DNA of 36,153 bases from JAISGQ01 sp045604155 (GTDB lineage Bacteria; Bacillota; Clostridia; Oscillospirales; Acutalibacteraceae), in assembly GCA_045604155.1 (NCBI GenBank), contig JAZUNN010000049.1:1-36153 (forward strand), in the 5' to 3' direction. Positions 8,889 to 14,879 of this stretch are shown one piece after another. A model generated the notes under the pieces. That model searched no databases. It worked only from the letters and a program-made list of their open reading frames with translations, and was not told where the DNA came from. Each line of letters begins with the position of its first letter. The first letter of the stretch is position 1. The position numbers and the translations under genes are program-made.

Positions 8889-9740
8889 ATGTATATAAAT
8901 GTTGCATATCCTGCTGACAAAAACCCGAATACAGAAGATCTGTCGGTGCCTCTGAGAATAAACAACTGCGGATACTACCGCGTCCATACTACTCCGATAA
9001 TAAAAACCGAACACCCCGAGGGCAGAAACGACTACCAGCTGCTGTACATATCCTCGGGAAAGGGGCATTTCTTCCTTAATGGCACAGAGCGTATCGTCAC
9101 AAAAGGAAACATGATCCTCTATCGCCCCGGCGAGCCGCAGGTTTACTATTACTATGCCGAGGATAAAACCGAAGTCTACTGGGTGCATTTCACCGGTCAT
9201 CAGGTGGAACAGATCATCGAGCACTACGCCCTGCCCAAGGATGAGAATGTCTTTTTCACCGGTACCTCTCCCGATTACCAGTGGATATATAAGCAGATGA
9301 TTCAGGAACTGCAGCTTCGCAGAGCCAATCATGAGGAGCTGCTCAGCATGCTGCTTCGGCATATACTTCTGATGATAAACCGCTATATTCAGGAGGGACG
9401 CCAGTCCGGCAGTGATGTGCTCAACGAAATTGAGCGTGCTCTGCACTATTTCAACGAAAACTACAACAAGGCCATAAGTGTTGAGCAGTATGCAAAGGAA
9501 CACCTTATAAGCACTAACTGGTTTATTCACAGCTTCAAAAACACGGTAAAGGTAACACCGATGCAGTACATTCTCTCACTTCGCATATCTGCGGCTAAAA
9601 ATATGCTGGAAAAGACCGACAAGAACATAACTGAGATTGCCTATGCAGTGGGTTATGATAACGCCCTCTATTTCAGCAGACTATTCCGTAAGAGCACAGG
9701 GATGTCTCCGTCTGAATATAGAGCTAAATATTCTGGCTGA
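8889..9740 (+). CDS. AraC-family transcriptional regulator of the lac/gal operon
   Basis: A 283-residue protein with an N-terminal cupin-like sugar-sensing domain (SSGKGHFFLNGTE, then YRPGEPQVYYYY and VYWVHFTGHQVEQI) and a C-terminal pair of helix-turn-helix motifs (AKEHLISTNWFIHSFKN and ITEIAYAVGYDNALYFSRLF, ending MSPSEYRAKYS). AAGGA lies 8 nt before ATG 8889. It is divergent from the transporter gene with about 196 bp between them, so it probably activates the operon in response to a galactoside. The effector is inferred. A strong terminator follows 21 nt downstream. Confidence 0.92.
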   Translation: MYINVAYPADKNPNTEDLSVPLRINNCGYYRVHTTPIIKTEHPEGRNDYQLLYISSGKGHFFLNGTERIVTKGNMILYRPGEPQVYYYYAEDKTEVYWVHFTGHQVEQIIEHYALPKDENVFFTGTSPDYQWIYKQMIQELQLRRANHEELLSMLLRHILLMINRYIQEGRQSGSDVLNEIERALHYFNENYNKAISVEQYAKEHLISTNWFIHSFKNTVKVTPMQYILSLRISAAKNMLEKTDKNITEIAYAVGYDNALYFSRLFRKSTGMSPSEYRAKYSG

Positions 9741-9761
9741 TTTTTGCAGTAAAATTAAGAA

Positions 9762-9796
9762 GCCTCACCGAAAAACTCGGTGAGGCAGATTTTTTA
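9762..9796 (+). terminator. Intrinsic terminator of the araC-type gene
   Basis: Perfect 10-bp arms GCCTCACCGA (9762-9771) and TCGGTGAGGC (9777-9786) with a 5-nt loop, then AGATTTTTT. Confidence 0.9.
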
Positions 9797-9805
9797 AGAA
9801 GGGGT

Positions 9806-9835
9806 GGGGCTGCCATTTGCTGCGATGGCAGCCCC
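9806..9835. terminator. GC-rich hairpin downstream of the 101-aa gene
   Basis: Perfect 11-bp arms GGGGCTGCCAT (9806-9816) and ATGGCAGCCCC (9825-9835). Neither side has a real T-run, so it may be a weak or factor-assisted terminator for the minus-strand gene ending at 9938. Confidence 0.45.
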
Positions 9836-9937
9836 TATATCACAACTAAGGCGTATTCTGATGAATGTTCTCCCGGAGCAAGAAAATTGCGGAGAGAAGT
9901 GTAATTTTGATTTCGTGATATGCTGATCTGACCACTG

Positions 9938-10243
9938 TTAAGCAACTTCGTCCTCTTCTGCAGGATTGACATCGGAGGCGTCCTCGGATGCTGCATCAAT
10001 GGTCTTGTAGAGCTTGTAGCGAACCAGCAGACGTTCGTCCTCAATGCTTGTGCACACCAGAGAAGCAGTATGGATAATGCCGCCGTCGATGAGATTGGAG
10101 AGACCGATCAACTGGCAAAGCTTGCTCTTGAGGTTGAGTCTGTCTCCCTCATCGGTTACGAGGTAGAGATCGCCTTTGCAGGTATCTATAAGCTTAAGAA
10201 AGTCGTTCACATTGATATTGTTGAGAGATAATGCAGTGCTCAT
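9938..10243 (-). CDS. Small conserved clostridial protein, function unknown
   Basis: A soluble 101-residue protein starting MSTALSLNNINVNDFLKLID, with a middle part CKGDLYLVTDEGDRLNLKSKLCQL and an acidic C-terminus (DAASEDASDVNPAEEDEVA). An ATG at 10255 touches the AAAGGA site, whereas ATG 10243 sits about 12 nt beyond it, so I prefer 10243. The pattern (two short strands, then a helix, then a second alpha/beta unit) resembles short clostridial proteins that databases have sometimes labelled polyA polymerase without experimental basis; I recall this only loosely. No catalytic motif is visible. It is not clearly in an operon with its neighbours. Confidence 0.7.
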   Translation of the reverse strand: MSTALSLNNINVNDFLKLIDTCKGDLYLVTDEGDRLNLKSKLCQLIGLSNLIDGGIIHTASLVCTSIEDERLLVRYKLYKTIDAASEDASDVNPAEEDEVA

Positions 10244-10378
10244 AATTAAATTCATCCTTTCATTAATAAAACATTGTTTGTTTTCTTACGTCATCAGAAG
10301 AAAGAATTTTTACTGTTCTTGACAGCCTTAGTTGTTGGTTGAAGGAAAAGTGAAATCCAACTGCTGCAAATGCACAAA

Positions 10379-10447
10379 TTACATTTGCTCGTTTTGCGGC
10401 AATTTGTTATCAAGCTCGTTGTACCATACAAAAGATTTTCTTTTCAT
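10379..10447 (-). CDS. Possible 22-residue peptide ORF
   Basis: ATG at 10447 on the minus strand follows AAGGAG with a 9-nt spacer, an excellent ribosome site. It opens a 22-codon frame starting MKRKSFVWYNELDNKL. After the TAA the same frame runs 16 more sense codons (FVHLQQLDFTFPSTNN) to the next stop, so it may be a tiny gene, a leader peptide for the 101-aa gene about 135 bp downstream, or a small gene cut short by a nonsense mutation. Nothing else was recognised in the 10256-10744 gap apart from the repeated motif at 10558 and the terminator at 10648. Confidence 0.35.
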   Translation of the reverse strand: MKRKSFVWYNELDNKLPQNEQM

Positions 10448-10557
10448 AGTGGAAGTCTCCTTGCTTATCTCTTGTTTACGGGTGTGTTGCTTTTCTTTTT
10501 CTGATTGCATTTTATAATATCCAAAGCAAAAAGAAAATGAACAGGATTGCTTTGTTT

Positions 10558-10584
10558 ATGCACAAAATAACTTTTGCGTTGAAT
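10558..10584 (+). promoter_or_regulatory. Second copy of the lac/gal intergenic motif
   Basis: ATGCACAAAATAACTTT (10558-10574) matches 8801-8817 at 16 of 17 positions. Both copies are followed within about 10 bp by TTGAAT (10579-10584 here, 8825-8830 there). It may be a further AraC-regulator site or a relic of a duplicated promoter. Confidence 0.4.
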
Positions 10585-10647
10585 CGACCGCTGTAAGATG
10601 ATTATCCTATAAAAATATGGTTGTACTATCTTATATATAAATAAAAC

Positions 10648-10680
10648 CGCCGCAGAAATTGCAATCTGTAGCGGTTTTTA
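10648..10680 (-). terminator. Terminator downstream of the XRE repressor
   Basis: AAACCGCCGCAGA pairs with TCTGTAGCGGTTT across a short loop, with one mismatch and one wobble pair. On minus it is followed by a T-rich stretch (TTTTATTTA), about 65-100 bp past the repressor stop. Confidence 0.65.
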
Positions 10681-10744
10681 TATTAAAGAGTCTTATATAT
10701 ACTGCGATTGGAATATATAACAATTAAGCAATGAATCAAGTGAA

Positions 10745-11065
10745 TTATTGTGTTATTCCAAGAAGAGTACCTATCGCAGCGTGCATTTCTGGCTTTTCTC
10801 TGTACCTCATTATTAACAGCTTTTCCTGTTCAGAGAACACAAACGGTTCTGATGTATTTCCGCCATCCTCGACAGCAAGTAAATCGTTAACTGTAATTGA
10901 TAATCCGGTGCAAAGTTTCTGGACATTGCTGAGCGATGCACCTTCGAGACCTCTGCTGAGCATACTCAGTAAAGTGGTATATGGTAACCCGACACTTTCG
11001 GCAAAAGCCTTAACTGTAAGGCCGGATTGGGAAATCATTGATTTTACGTATTCTTCTTTTGACAT
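10745..11065 (-). CDS. XRE-family (Cro/CI-like) repressor
   Basis: A 106-residue regulator. The HTH at about residues 5-60 reads VKSMISQSGLTVKAFAESV, then PYTTLLSMLSRG with ASLSNVQKLCTGLSITVNDLL. The C-terminal 40 residues include SEQEKLLIMRYREKPEMH and may mediate dimerisation; there is no LexA-type protease domain. ATG 11065 has AGGAGG 6 nt ahead; the frame is open further upstream but without a ribosome site. It is divergent from the operon starting at 11292, and the shared region has two ACGA-N4-TCGT palindromes, so it probably represses that operon and itself, like a small phage or ICE switch. The bound ligand or antirepressor is unknown. Confidence 0.88.
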   Translation of the reverse strand: MSKEEYVKSMISQSGLTVKAFAESVGLPYTTLLSMLSRGLEGASLSNVQKLCTGLSITVNDLLAVEDGGNTSEPFVFSEQEKLLIMRYREKPEMHAAIGTLLGITQ

Positions 11066-11122
11066 ATTAATCCTCCTTCTGTATGTAATGATACTATAAA
11101 CTTCAACGTTAAACAATAAGCC

Positions 11123-11140
11123 AATACGAAAAATCGTATT
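11123..11140. promoter_or_regulatory. Operator palindrome O1 (7-4-7)
   Basis: AATACGA-AAAA-TCGTATT is a perfect inverted repeat between the XRE gene and the divergent promoter. Half-site AATACGA occurs again at 11164-11170 inside the promoter spacer. Confidence 0.7.
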
Positions 11141-11157
11141 ATTTTTGTAAATAGCTG

Positions 11158-11186
11158 TTGACAAATACGAATGTGCATGCTATAAT
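11158..11186 (+). promoter_or_regulatory. Strong sigma-A promoter of the zinc-ribbon operon
   Basis: TTGACA (11158-11163), exactly 17 bp, and TATAAT (11181-11186) match the consensus at every position. The expected start is near 11193, giving a 5' leader of about 100 nt. Confidence 0.9.
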
Positions 11187-11194
11187 GACCTAAT

Positions 11195-11214
11195 AAACAC
11201 GATATTTCGTGTTT
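11195..11214. promoter_or_regulatory. Operator palindrome O2 (8-4-8)
   Basis: AAACACGA-TATT-TCGTGTTT is a perfect palindrome just downstream of the -10, overlapping the expected start site. It shares the ACGA-N4-TCGT core with the site at 11123, which fits cooperative repression by the adjacent XRE protein. Confidence 0.7.
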
Positions 11215-11257
11215 TGGCAACTCTGCCACATCTCTCTACGGCGCCAAGGGAGATGTG
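11214..11257 (+). promoter_or_regulatory. Structured 5' leader of the zinc-ribbon operon
   Basis: The leader can form TGGCA/TGCCA (11215-11219 with 11224-11228) and CACATCTC/GAGATGTG (11227-11234 with 11250-11257). Alternatively TTGGC (11214-11218) can pair with GCCAA (11243-11247). The pairings partly exclude each other, so the leader could be regulatory. No known riboswitch class was recognised. Confidence 0.35.
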
Positions 11258-11291
11258 AATACAATTTTCTATACACCAAGGAGATACCTTT

Positions 11292-11831
11292 ATGAGCACC
11301 TTATTCAGTCACGAAAACTTTTCCGAAGCTCATACTTTTCCTGAACTTCCTAAACTCTCGGCCAGGAAAAGAGCAGAGCTGTTCACCTACATAATGATGC
11401 TTTTTCGAGAACTTAAGCAGCACTTAAAGATAACAAACGCTCCAATATTCATGCAGAAAATAGATGACTATTTTACCACGATAGTCGAAATCCTGCTTGA
11501 CGGATGTTCTACAGTTGAAGAGTTCCTTAGACGAGATACTTCCAGAAAATACGAAATAGTATGCAGCGATATCATCGTTGAAGAAAACGGCGTTCGCTCC
11601 TTTATCTGTCCACGATGTAACAAGCAAGTCAATTTTCCTGCTGACGATGAGCGTTATATGGACGAAATTCGTAACAAGGGATGCGTTACCGCTTGCTGTC
11701 CTGATTGCTCATATAAGTTGGATCAGGAAATCGGATTCTACTTTGAAATCATCCGTGCTCAAAGAGCAGCTGAAGAGGAAAGAGAAGAAAAAGAACGTCT
11801 GAATCGCAGTAATGACCAGTCCGACGACTAA
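11292..11831 (+). CDS. Zinc-ribbon protein A of a paralogous pair, function unknown
   Basis: A 179-residue soluble protein. After a short leader it has the shared block FPELPKLSARKRAEL, a helical region, ILLDGCSTVEEFLRRDTSRK, VEENGVRSFICPRCNKQ with FPADDERYMDEI, a second Cys cluster CVTACCPDC, and a charged helical C-terminus (AAEEEREEKERLNR). The CPRC and CCPDC pairs look like a treble-clef or zinc-ribbon site. AAGGAG lies upstream of ATG 11292. It is the first gene behind the repressor-controlled promoter, and its paralog follows after 71 nt. No family was recognised; nucleic-acid or protein binding is plausible but only inferred. Confidence 0.8.
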   Translation: MSTLFSHENFSEAHTFPELPKLSARKRAELFTYIMMLFRELKQHLKITNAPIFMQKIDDYFTTIVEILLDGCSTVEEFLRRDTSRKYEIVCSDIIVEENGVRSFICPRCNKQVNFPADDERYMDEIRNKGCVTACCPDCSYKLDQEIGFYFEIIRAQRAAEEEREEKERLNRSNDQSDD

Positions 11832-11868
11832 TTGCAATACACTTAATCACAAAATTATTAGAAAGGAA

Positions 11869-11906
11869 TGCACTACTAAATGTTAGTGCATGGTGAAATC
11901 TTATGA
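11869..11906 (+). promoter_or_regulatory. Eight-codon leader ORF and hairpin between the zinc-ribbon genes
   Basis: A perfect 7-bp hairpin TGCACTA/TAGTGCA (11869-11875 with 11884-11890) follows GAAAGGA. An ORF from ATG 11880 reads MLVHGEIL and its TGA (11904-11906) overlaps the next gene's ATG (11903) as ATGA, a layout that allows translational coupling. The hairpin encloses the leader start codon. Confidence 0.45.
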
Positions 11907-12382
11907 ATAAAAATCTTGTTAACCCCTCAATTTCCACACCCGCATTCAAGTCTCCCGAACTGCCCAAGCTCAACGCCGCACAGAGAGCGAATCTGTTATC
12001 ATATCTTATTACGACCAAGGAGTGCATAGATAAGCTGCTTGAACAGAATCCAGAAAATGAAGATACACTTAATGTACAGTGTGCATTTGAGGTAGCTATG
12101 AGTACACTTCTTGACGGCTGCGAGACGGTGGAGGAATATCTTGCTCGTGACTCTAAAGCCAAACACACCATTATCGGCGGCTTCATTATCAGTGAAGAAA
12201 ACGGAATTGCATCCTTTGTTTGTCCCAGTTGCGGTATGCAAACCAGTTTTCCGGCAACGGATGAAAATATGGACTGTATCAAAGAAACCTGTGTATCCGA
12301 CTGCTGCCCTGTGTGCAGCTCGGAGAATATTCCTCTCTCAGAAAAACTGGGAAATATCATCTTCGGAGGTAACCAATTTTGA
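11903..12382 (+). CDS. Zinc-ribbon protein B of a paralogous pair, function unknown
   Basis: A 159-residue paralog of the preceding protein. Shared elements are SPELPKLNAAQRANL, STLLDGCETVEEYLARDSKAK, SEENGIASFVCPSCGMQ, FPATDENMD and a Cys cluster CVSDCCPVCS; it lacks the charged C-terminal tail of protein A. Two CxxC pairs suggest one bound zinc. GGTGA lies 7 nt before ATG 11903. The duplicate order, close spacing and conserved core suggest two subunits or specificities of one machine, but I do not recognise the family. The next gene starts inside its stop codon. Confidence 0.8.
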   Translation: MNKNLVNPSISTPAFKSPELPKLNAAQRANLLSYLITTKECIDKLLEQNPENEDTLNVQCAFEVAMSTLLDGCETVEEYLARDSKAKHTIIGGFIISEENGIASFVCPSCGMQTSFPATDENMDCIKETCVSDCCPVCSSENIPLSEKLGNIIFGGNQF

Positions 12383-12555
12383 GCAATACAATGAATGATG
12401 AAAACCTTCGGAAAGAGCGAGAAAGACTTACTGTAAAAATCGAAAAACTGCAGCAAAGAAAATCCGAGCTCAAACGAAAGAACAGTCAGCTATTTGAACT
12501 GCTGGGTAATTTAGTTGGGTATTTTGAAGAGAGCGAGGGTAATACCTATGCTTAA
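12379..12555 (+). CDS. Tiny coiled-coil protein with TTG start
   Basis: A 58-residue protein that is almost all charged helix: ERERLTVKIEKLQQRKSEL, KRKNSQLFELLGNLVGYF. An ATG at 12391 is 20 nt from the ribosome site. TTG at 12379, overlapping the upstream stop as TTGA, is 8 nt from CGGAGGT (12364-12370), so TTG is preferred. The predicted product is a parallel coiled coil of seven to eight turns, perhaps a dimer or an adaptor for its neighbours. Overlaps on both sides point to strict co-translation. Confidence 0.65.
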   Translation: MSNTMNDENLRKERERLTVKIEKLQQRKSELKRKNSQLFELLGNLVGYFEESEGNTYA

Positions 12556-12697
12556 TGGTTTTTACTCATTGACGCAACTTCTTGAAATGTCAAAGCTGCT
12601 CGAATGCGAAATCGTAAATCTGGAATACCAGAATGAAATCTTGACATCCGCCATTGAATACCTGATGGAAAAACGCACGTGCAAATCCGACGAATAG
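12548..12697 (+). CDS. Tiny helical protein
   Basis: A 49-residue protein starting MLNGFYSLTQLLEMSKLLE, continuing as a single amphipathic helix (NLEYQNEILTSAIEYLMEK) with a basic end. ATG 12548 has GAGGGT 7 nt ahead and overlaps the previous stop by 8 nt; a more distal in-frame ATG at 12515 has no ribosome site. It is the last gene of the repressor-controlled operon. It may pair with the preceding coiled-coil protein; no family was recognised. Confidence 0.6.
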   Translation: MLNGFYSLTQLLEMSKLLECEIVNLEYQNEILTSAIEYLMEKRTCKSDE

Positions 12698-12745
12698 CTG
12701 CTGACTGCCACCATAAACTGATGCAGCCGACATGACCGCGCAGAC

Positions 12746-12854
12746 CTTGGCAGGTTACTTTCCGCAAAAAAAGTGCGGGGGTAACCGGCCAAGCACAGGG
12801 TAACTTGTATATCTCTGTGCCAGTCTGCGGTGCTTGTACGGTTTATCTGGCACA
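12746..12854. other. Nested inverted-repeat region (candidate oriT or RNA regulatory structure)
   Basis: One long hairpin is built of three coaxial stems: CTTGG/CCAAG (12746-12750 with 12789-12793), GGTTAC/GTAACC (12753-12758 with 12781-12786) and CCGCA/TGCGG (12762-12766 with 12774-12778). It is followed by GCACAG/CTGTGC (12793-12798 with 12815-12820), which competes with TGTGCCAG/CTGGCACA (12816-12823 with 12847-12854). It lies between the tiny genes and the ncRNA promoter. No relaxase gene is in the window, so an oriT role is speculative. Confidence 0.5.
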
Positions 12855-12894
12855 AAGAAACGCACAAGATATTGTGTTAATTCTAAATTAGTAG

Positions 12895-12923
12895 TTGACA
12901 AATTGTGTGCGGTGTGATATATT
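12895..12923 (+). promoter_or_regulatory. Sigma-A promoter of the candidate ncRNA
   Basis: TTGACA (12895-12900), 17-bp spacer, TATATT (12918-12923). The expected start is near 12930, after the ATG of the only overlapping ORF (12905), so that ORF cannot be translated from this transcript. Confidence 0.75.
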
Positions 12924-12929
12924 ATATTC

Positions 12930-13171
12930 AACGTAATTTCTTTTACGCATCATTTGCTGCGTTTTTGCAGTGTGAAACTGATGCGAGTGCCTCTTGCAGT
13001 TTCGACTGTAATTCGCGTGCTGTTTTGTTTTTGCTCCAAGGGGTAAGTGTACCATCATGTGTTGAGCGATATATGTTCGGCTTCCTTGAGAAGTCTATAT
13101 ATTACTCGCATTAAGTGCGAGCATCCAAACCATGTTAATGGCAAAATGCTGTTGATGTGGCTTTTTTATTT
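12930..13171 (+). ncRNA. Candidate structured non-coding RNA, about 240 nt
   Basis: Bounded by the promoter at 12895-12923 and the terminator at 13130-13171, with no credible coding frame inside. Visible stems are CGTAA/TTACG (12932-12936 with 12943-12947), GCATCA/TGATGC (12947-12952 with 12979-12984) enclosing CTGC/GCAG (12957-12960 with 12967-12970), and CTCGCA/TGCGAG (13105-13110 with 13116-13121). I do not recognise it as a known RNA family. Its place between the operon and the recombinase suggests an element-encoded regulatory RNA, an inference. Confidence 0.55.
13130..13171 (+). terminator. Intrinsic terminator of the candidate ncRNA
   Basis: Two 13-nt arms (13130-13142 and 13148-13160) pair at every position as 8 Watson-Crick and 5 G-U pairs, with a 5-nt loop, followed by CTTTTTTATTT. 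The G-U richness makes it functional mainly in the plus-strand RNA. Confidence 0.75.
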
Positions 13172-13490
13172 CGCAAAGGAAATTTGATGGCCTCTAACCC
13201 GTGTGCCGGAAGATTTGACCTAAAGCCTGATTGATAACTATCAGGCTGAATATTTGAAAGTAAATCTAATATCAAATTATTTAATTAATAAATCTAAACG
13301 CATAAAGCTAAGACAGGTGCCATAGCAGACGTAAACCGGCAATATCCGGAACTCTCTGCCGCAACACACTGACCGTCTGATGCTTTATGATAAAATTTCA
13401 TACGGCAAGAATATTACATAACGGAATTTCTTGTATTACCAAAGCGACTGAATGAGTGCGATTTTCATTCGGCCGCTTTGTTTATATATC
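13172..13490 (+). other. Non-coding stretch with hairpins
   Basis: No convincing gene. It holds a hairpin AGCCTGAT/ATCAGGCT (13224-13231 with 13240-13247), an AT-rich stretch (13260-13300), and an imperfect 15-bp hairpin 13441-13455 with 13465-13479 followed by weakly T-rich DNA. This could be the 3' end of a second RNA, an attachment region or recombinase-binding sites; the sequence does not decide. Confidence 0.4.
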
Positions 13491-13647
13491 ATCTTTTTGA
13501 AATATCAAAAGACAGAGGAGAAAGTGTATTGCTATAAGTGTTTGTGGCAGTACAGTGCGATTTCTCTGCGCCGACGCACAGCGACAACGGGCGTATGTGT
13601 GCGGATTGTATCCCGCGAAAAAGCGGTTACCTCACAGAAGAGTAGCC

Positions 13648-13692
13648 CAACCTTTCGCACTCCCGTTCGTGAGGTTGAAAGAAACCTCTTTT
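13648..13692 (+). promoter_or_regulatory. Attenuator-like structure before the tyrosine recombinase
   Basis: A short terminator GAGGTT/AACCTC (13671-13676 with 13683-13688) is followed by TTTT. Its left arm can instead pair upstream as CAACCT/AGGTTG (13648-13653 with 13672-13677). These exclusive pairings resemble an antiterminator/terminator switch 65 nt ahead of the recombinase start. Confidence 0.4.
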
Positions 13693-13756
13693 AACGATGG
13701 GTGGTTACCTTACGACCAGTCAGAAATGGGAAATACATAATAAAGGACTACTCATT

Positions 13757-14710
13757 ATGAGCAGAAAATCCAGAATAGTTCACGAGATGGTTAAAGCCGT
13801 GAACGCTCGCCATAGATTTGGTGAGGGCAAAGATGAGCTTAAGAAAGAAGCTCACAAACTCAGCCGGGAAACCGGCGAAACGCATACGGTCAAAGGTGTT
13901 TTCTCGTACGGTGAAAACTCCACAGATGCCACATACAAGAAGCAAGCTCGGACATTCATCAACTGGGTACTCAAAGAGCATTCGAATGTCAGAACTCTTG
14001 AAGAAACAAAGCGTCATGTGGCTGAATATCTGCAGGACAATATTGCCCGCAAACTTTCCGCAAGTACAGTTCACACAAGGGCTTATGCTCTTGCCTGCGT
14101 GTTTAATTGCGATGTAAAAGAATTCGGAGTAGATTTGCCCGACAGGAAAAGCGAAGATAATAAACGTACCCGAAATGCACCTGAGATTCACGAATTCCGT
14201 GAGGATACTCAGTATATTCATCGCTTTGCCGCAGCAACCAGCGCACGCCGTGGAGGTCTTAAAAGGCTTACTGTTGATTGTCTCAAGACAGACGAAAATG
14301 GTAGGCTGCTTATACATCTCCACGAGAAAGGCGGCAAAGAGCGATGGGCTCCAGTGCTTGAGCATGAGCGCAAGTTTGTTGTATCTGTCATAGAAGAGGC
14401 CCGGCAGCGTAATGGATTGCGCTCTGATGGCTGTAAAAAGGTATTCCCTGACCGCATAATCCCGGAGCGTGAGCCGCTGCATCAGCATCGCCGCGATTAT
14501 GCAAAGTCATTGTATGACGAGGTTATGCGCAATCAGGAACACTTCATTGCTGACCGAGGCCTCTACCGTTGCCGTGGCAAGAGATATGGTGAGGTATACG
14601 ACCGCACTGCACTTGCGATAGTCAGCCACAATCTTGGGCACGGTCAGCCTGATGTTTTGCCGCACGAGATTCAGCGGCTCGATGTAGTTGTGCTCAACTA
14701 CATGAAGTGA
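13757..14710 (+). CDS. Divergent tyrosine recombinase/integrase
   Basis: A 317-residue protein. N-terminal helices (KKQARTFINWVLKEHSNVRTLEE, YLQDNIARKLSASTVHTRAYAL) look like a SAM-like core-binding domain. The catalytic part is recognisable though loosely matched: Arg I in ATSARRGGLKRL near residue 164, the Lys hairpin HEKGGKERW near 192, HQHRRDY near 245 for His-x-x-Arg, SHNLGHG near 293, and a terminal VVLNYMK with the candidate Tyr two residues from the end. ATG 13757 has AAAGGA 9 nt ahead; the frame opens at 13697 but lacks a ribosome site. It is followed after 10 nt by a GTG-start small gene. Target site unknown. Confidence 0.75.
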   Translation: MSRKSRIVHEMVKAVNARHRFGEGKDELKKEAHKLSRETGETHTVKGVFSYGENSTDATYKKQARTFINWVLKEHSNVRTLEETKRHVAEYLQDNIARKLSASTVHTRAYALACVFNCDVKEFGVDLPDRKSEDNKRTRNAPEIHEFREDTQYIHRFAAATSARRGGLKRLTVDCLKTDENGRLLIHLHEKGGKERWAPVLEHERKFVVSVIEEARQRNGLRSDGCKKVFPDRIIPEREPLHQHRRDYAKSLYDEVMRNQEHFIADRGLYRCRGKRYGEVYDRTALAIVSHNLGHGQPDVLPHEIQRLDVVVLNYMK

Positions 14711-14720
14711 GGTGGCTGCA

Positions 14721-14879
14721 GTGAACATTGAGTTCAATAGATGCATAGATTTCCTCACAAGAATGATTGAGAAGTATGGCGATGAGATAGCTGCAACTGA
14801 AGAAGATAGCAGAGACAGTGCCAATCAAAGCACTGTTACCCCTAACGAATCAAAAGACACAAACGATGTCTGTAGTTGA
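14721..14879 (+). CDS. Small 52-residue protein with GTG start
   Basis: A frame of 52 residues reading NIEFNRCIDFLTRMIEKYG then DEIAATEED and a Ser/Thr/Asn-rich tail ending DTNDVCS. GTG 14721 has GAGGTG at 8 nt, formed right after the recombinase stop. N-terminal amphipathic helix and acidic, flexible C-terminus. Position directly behind the integrase suggests a recombination accessory or directionality protein, but it is not basic, so that is a guess. No family was recognised. Confidence 0.6.
   Translation: MNIEFNRCIDFLTRMIEKYGDEIAATEEDSRDSANQSTVTPNESKDTNDVCS

Noticed and set aside
8811..9530. 239-codon minus-strand ORF
   Set aside because: Antisense to the araC-type gene with its HTH motifs; shadow ORF.
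11749..12456. 235-codon minus-strand ORF
   Set aside because: Antisense to the zinc-ribbon gene pair; the plus-strand genes have ribosome sites and paralogous sequence.
12905..13114. 69-codon ORF inside the candidate ncRNA
   Set aside because: It starts within the promoter, before the predicted transcript start, has no ribosome site, and has no recognisable domain.
13452..13740. Two short overlapping ORFs upstream of the tyrosine recombinase
   Set aside because: Low-complexity basic sequence and a poor start context; the hairpins in this interval look more meaningful. Not excluded as a small gene.
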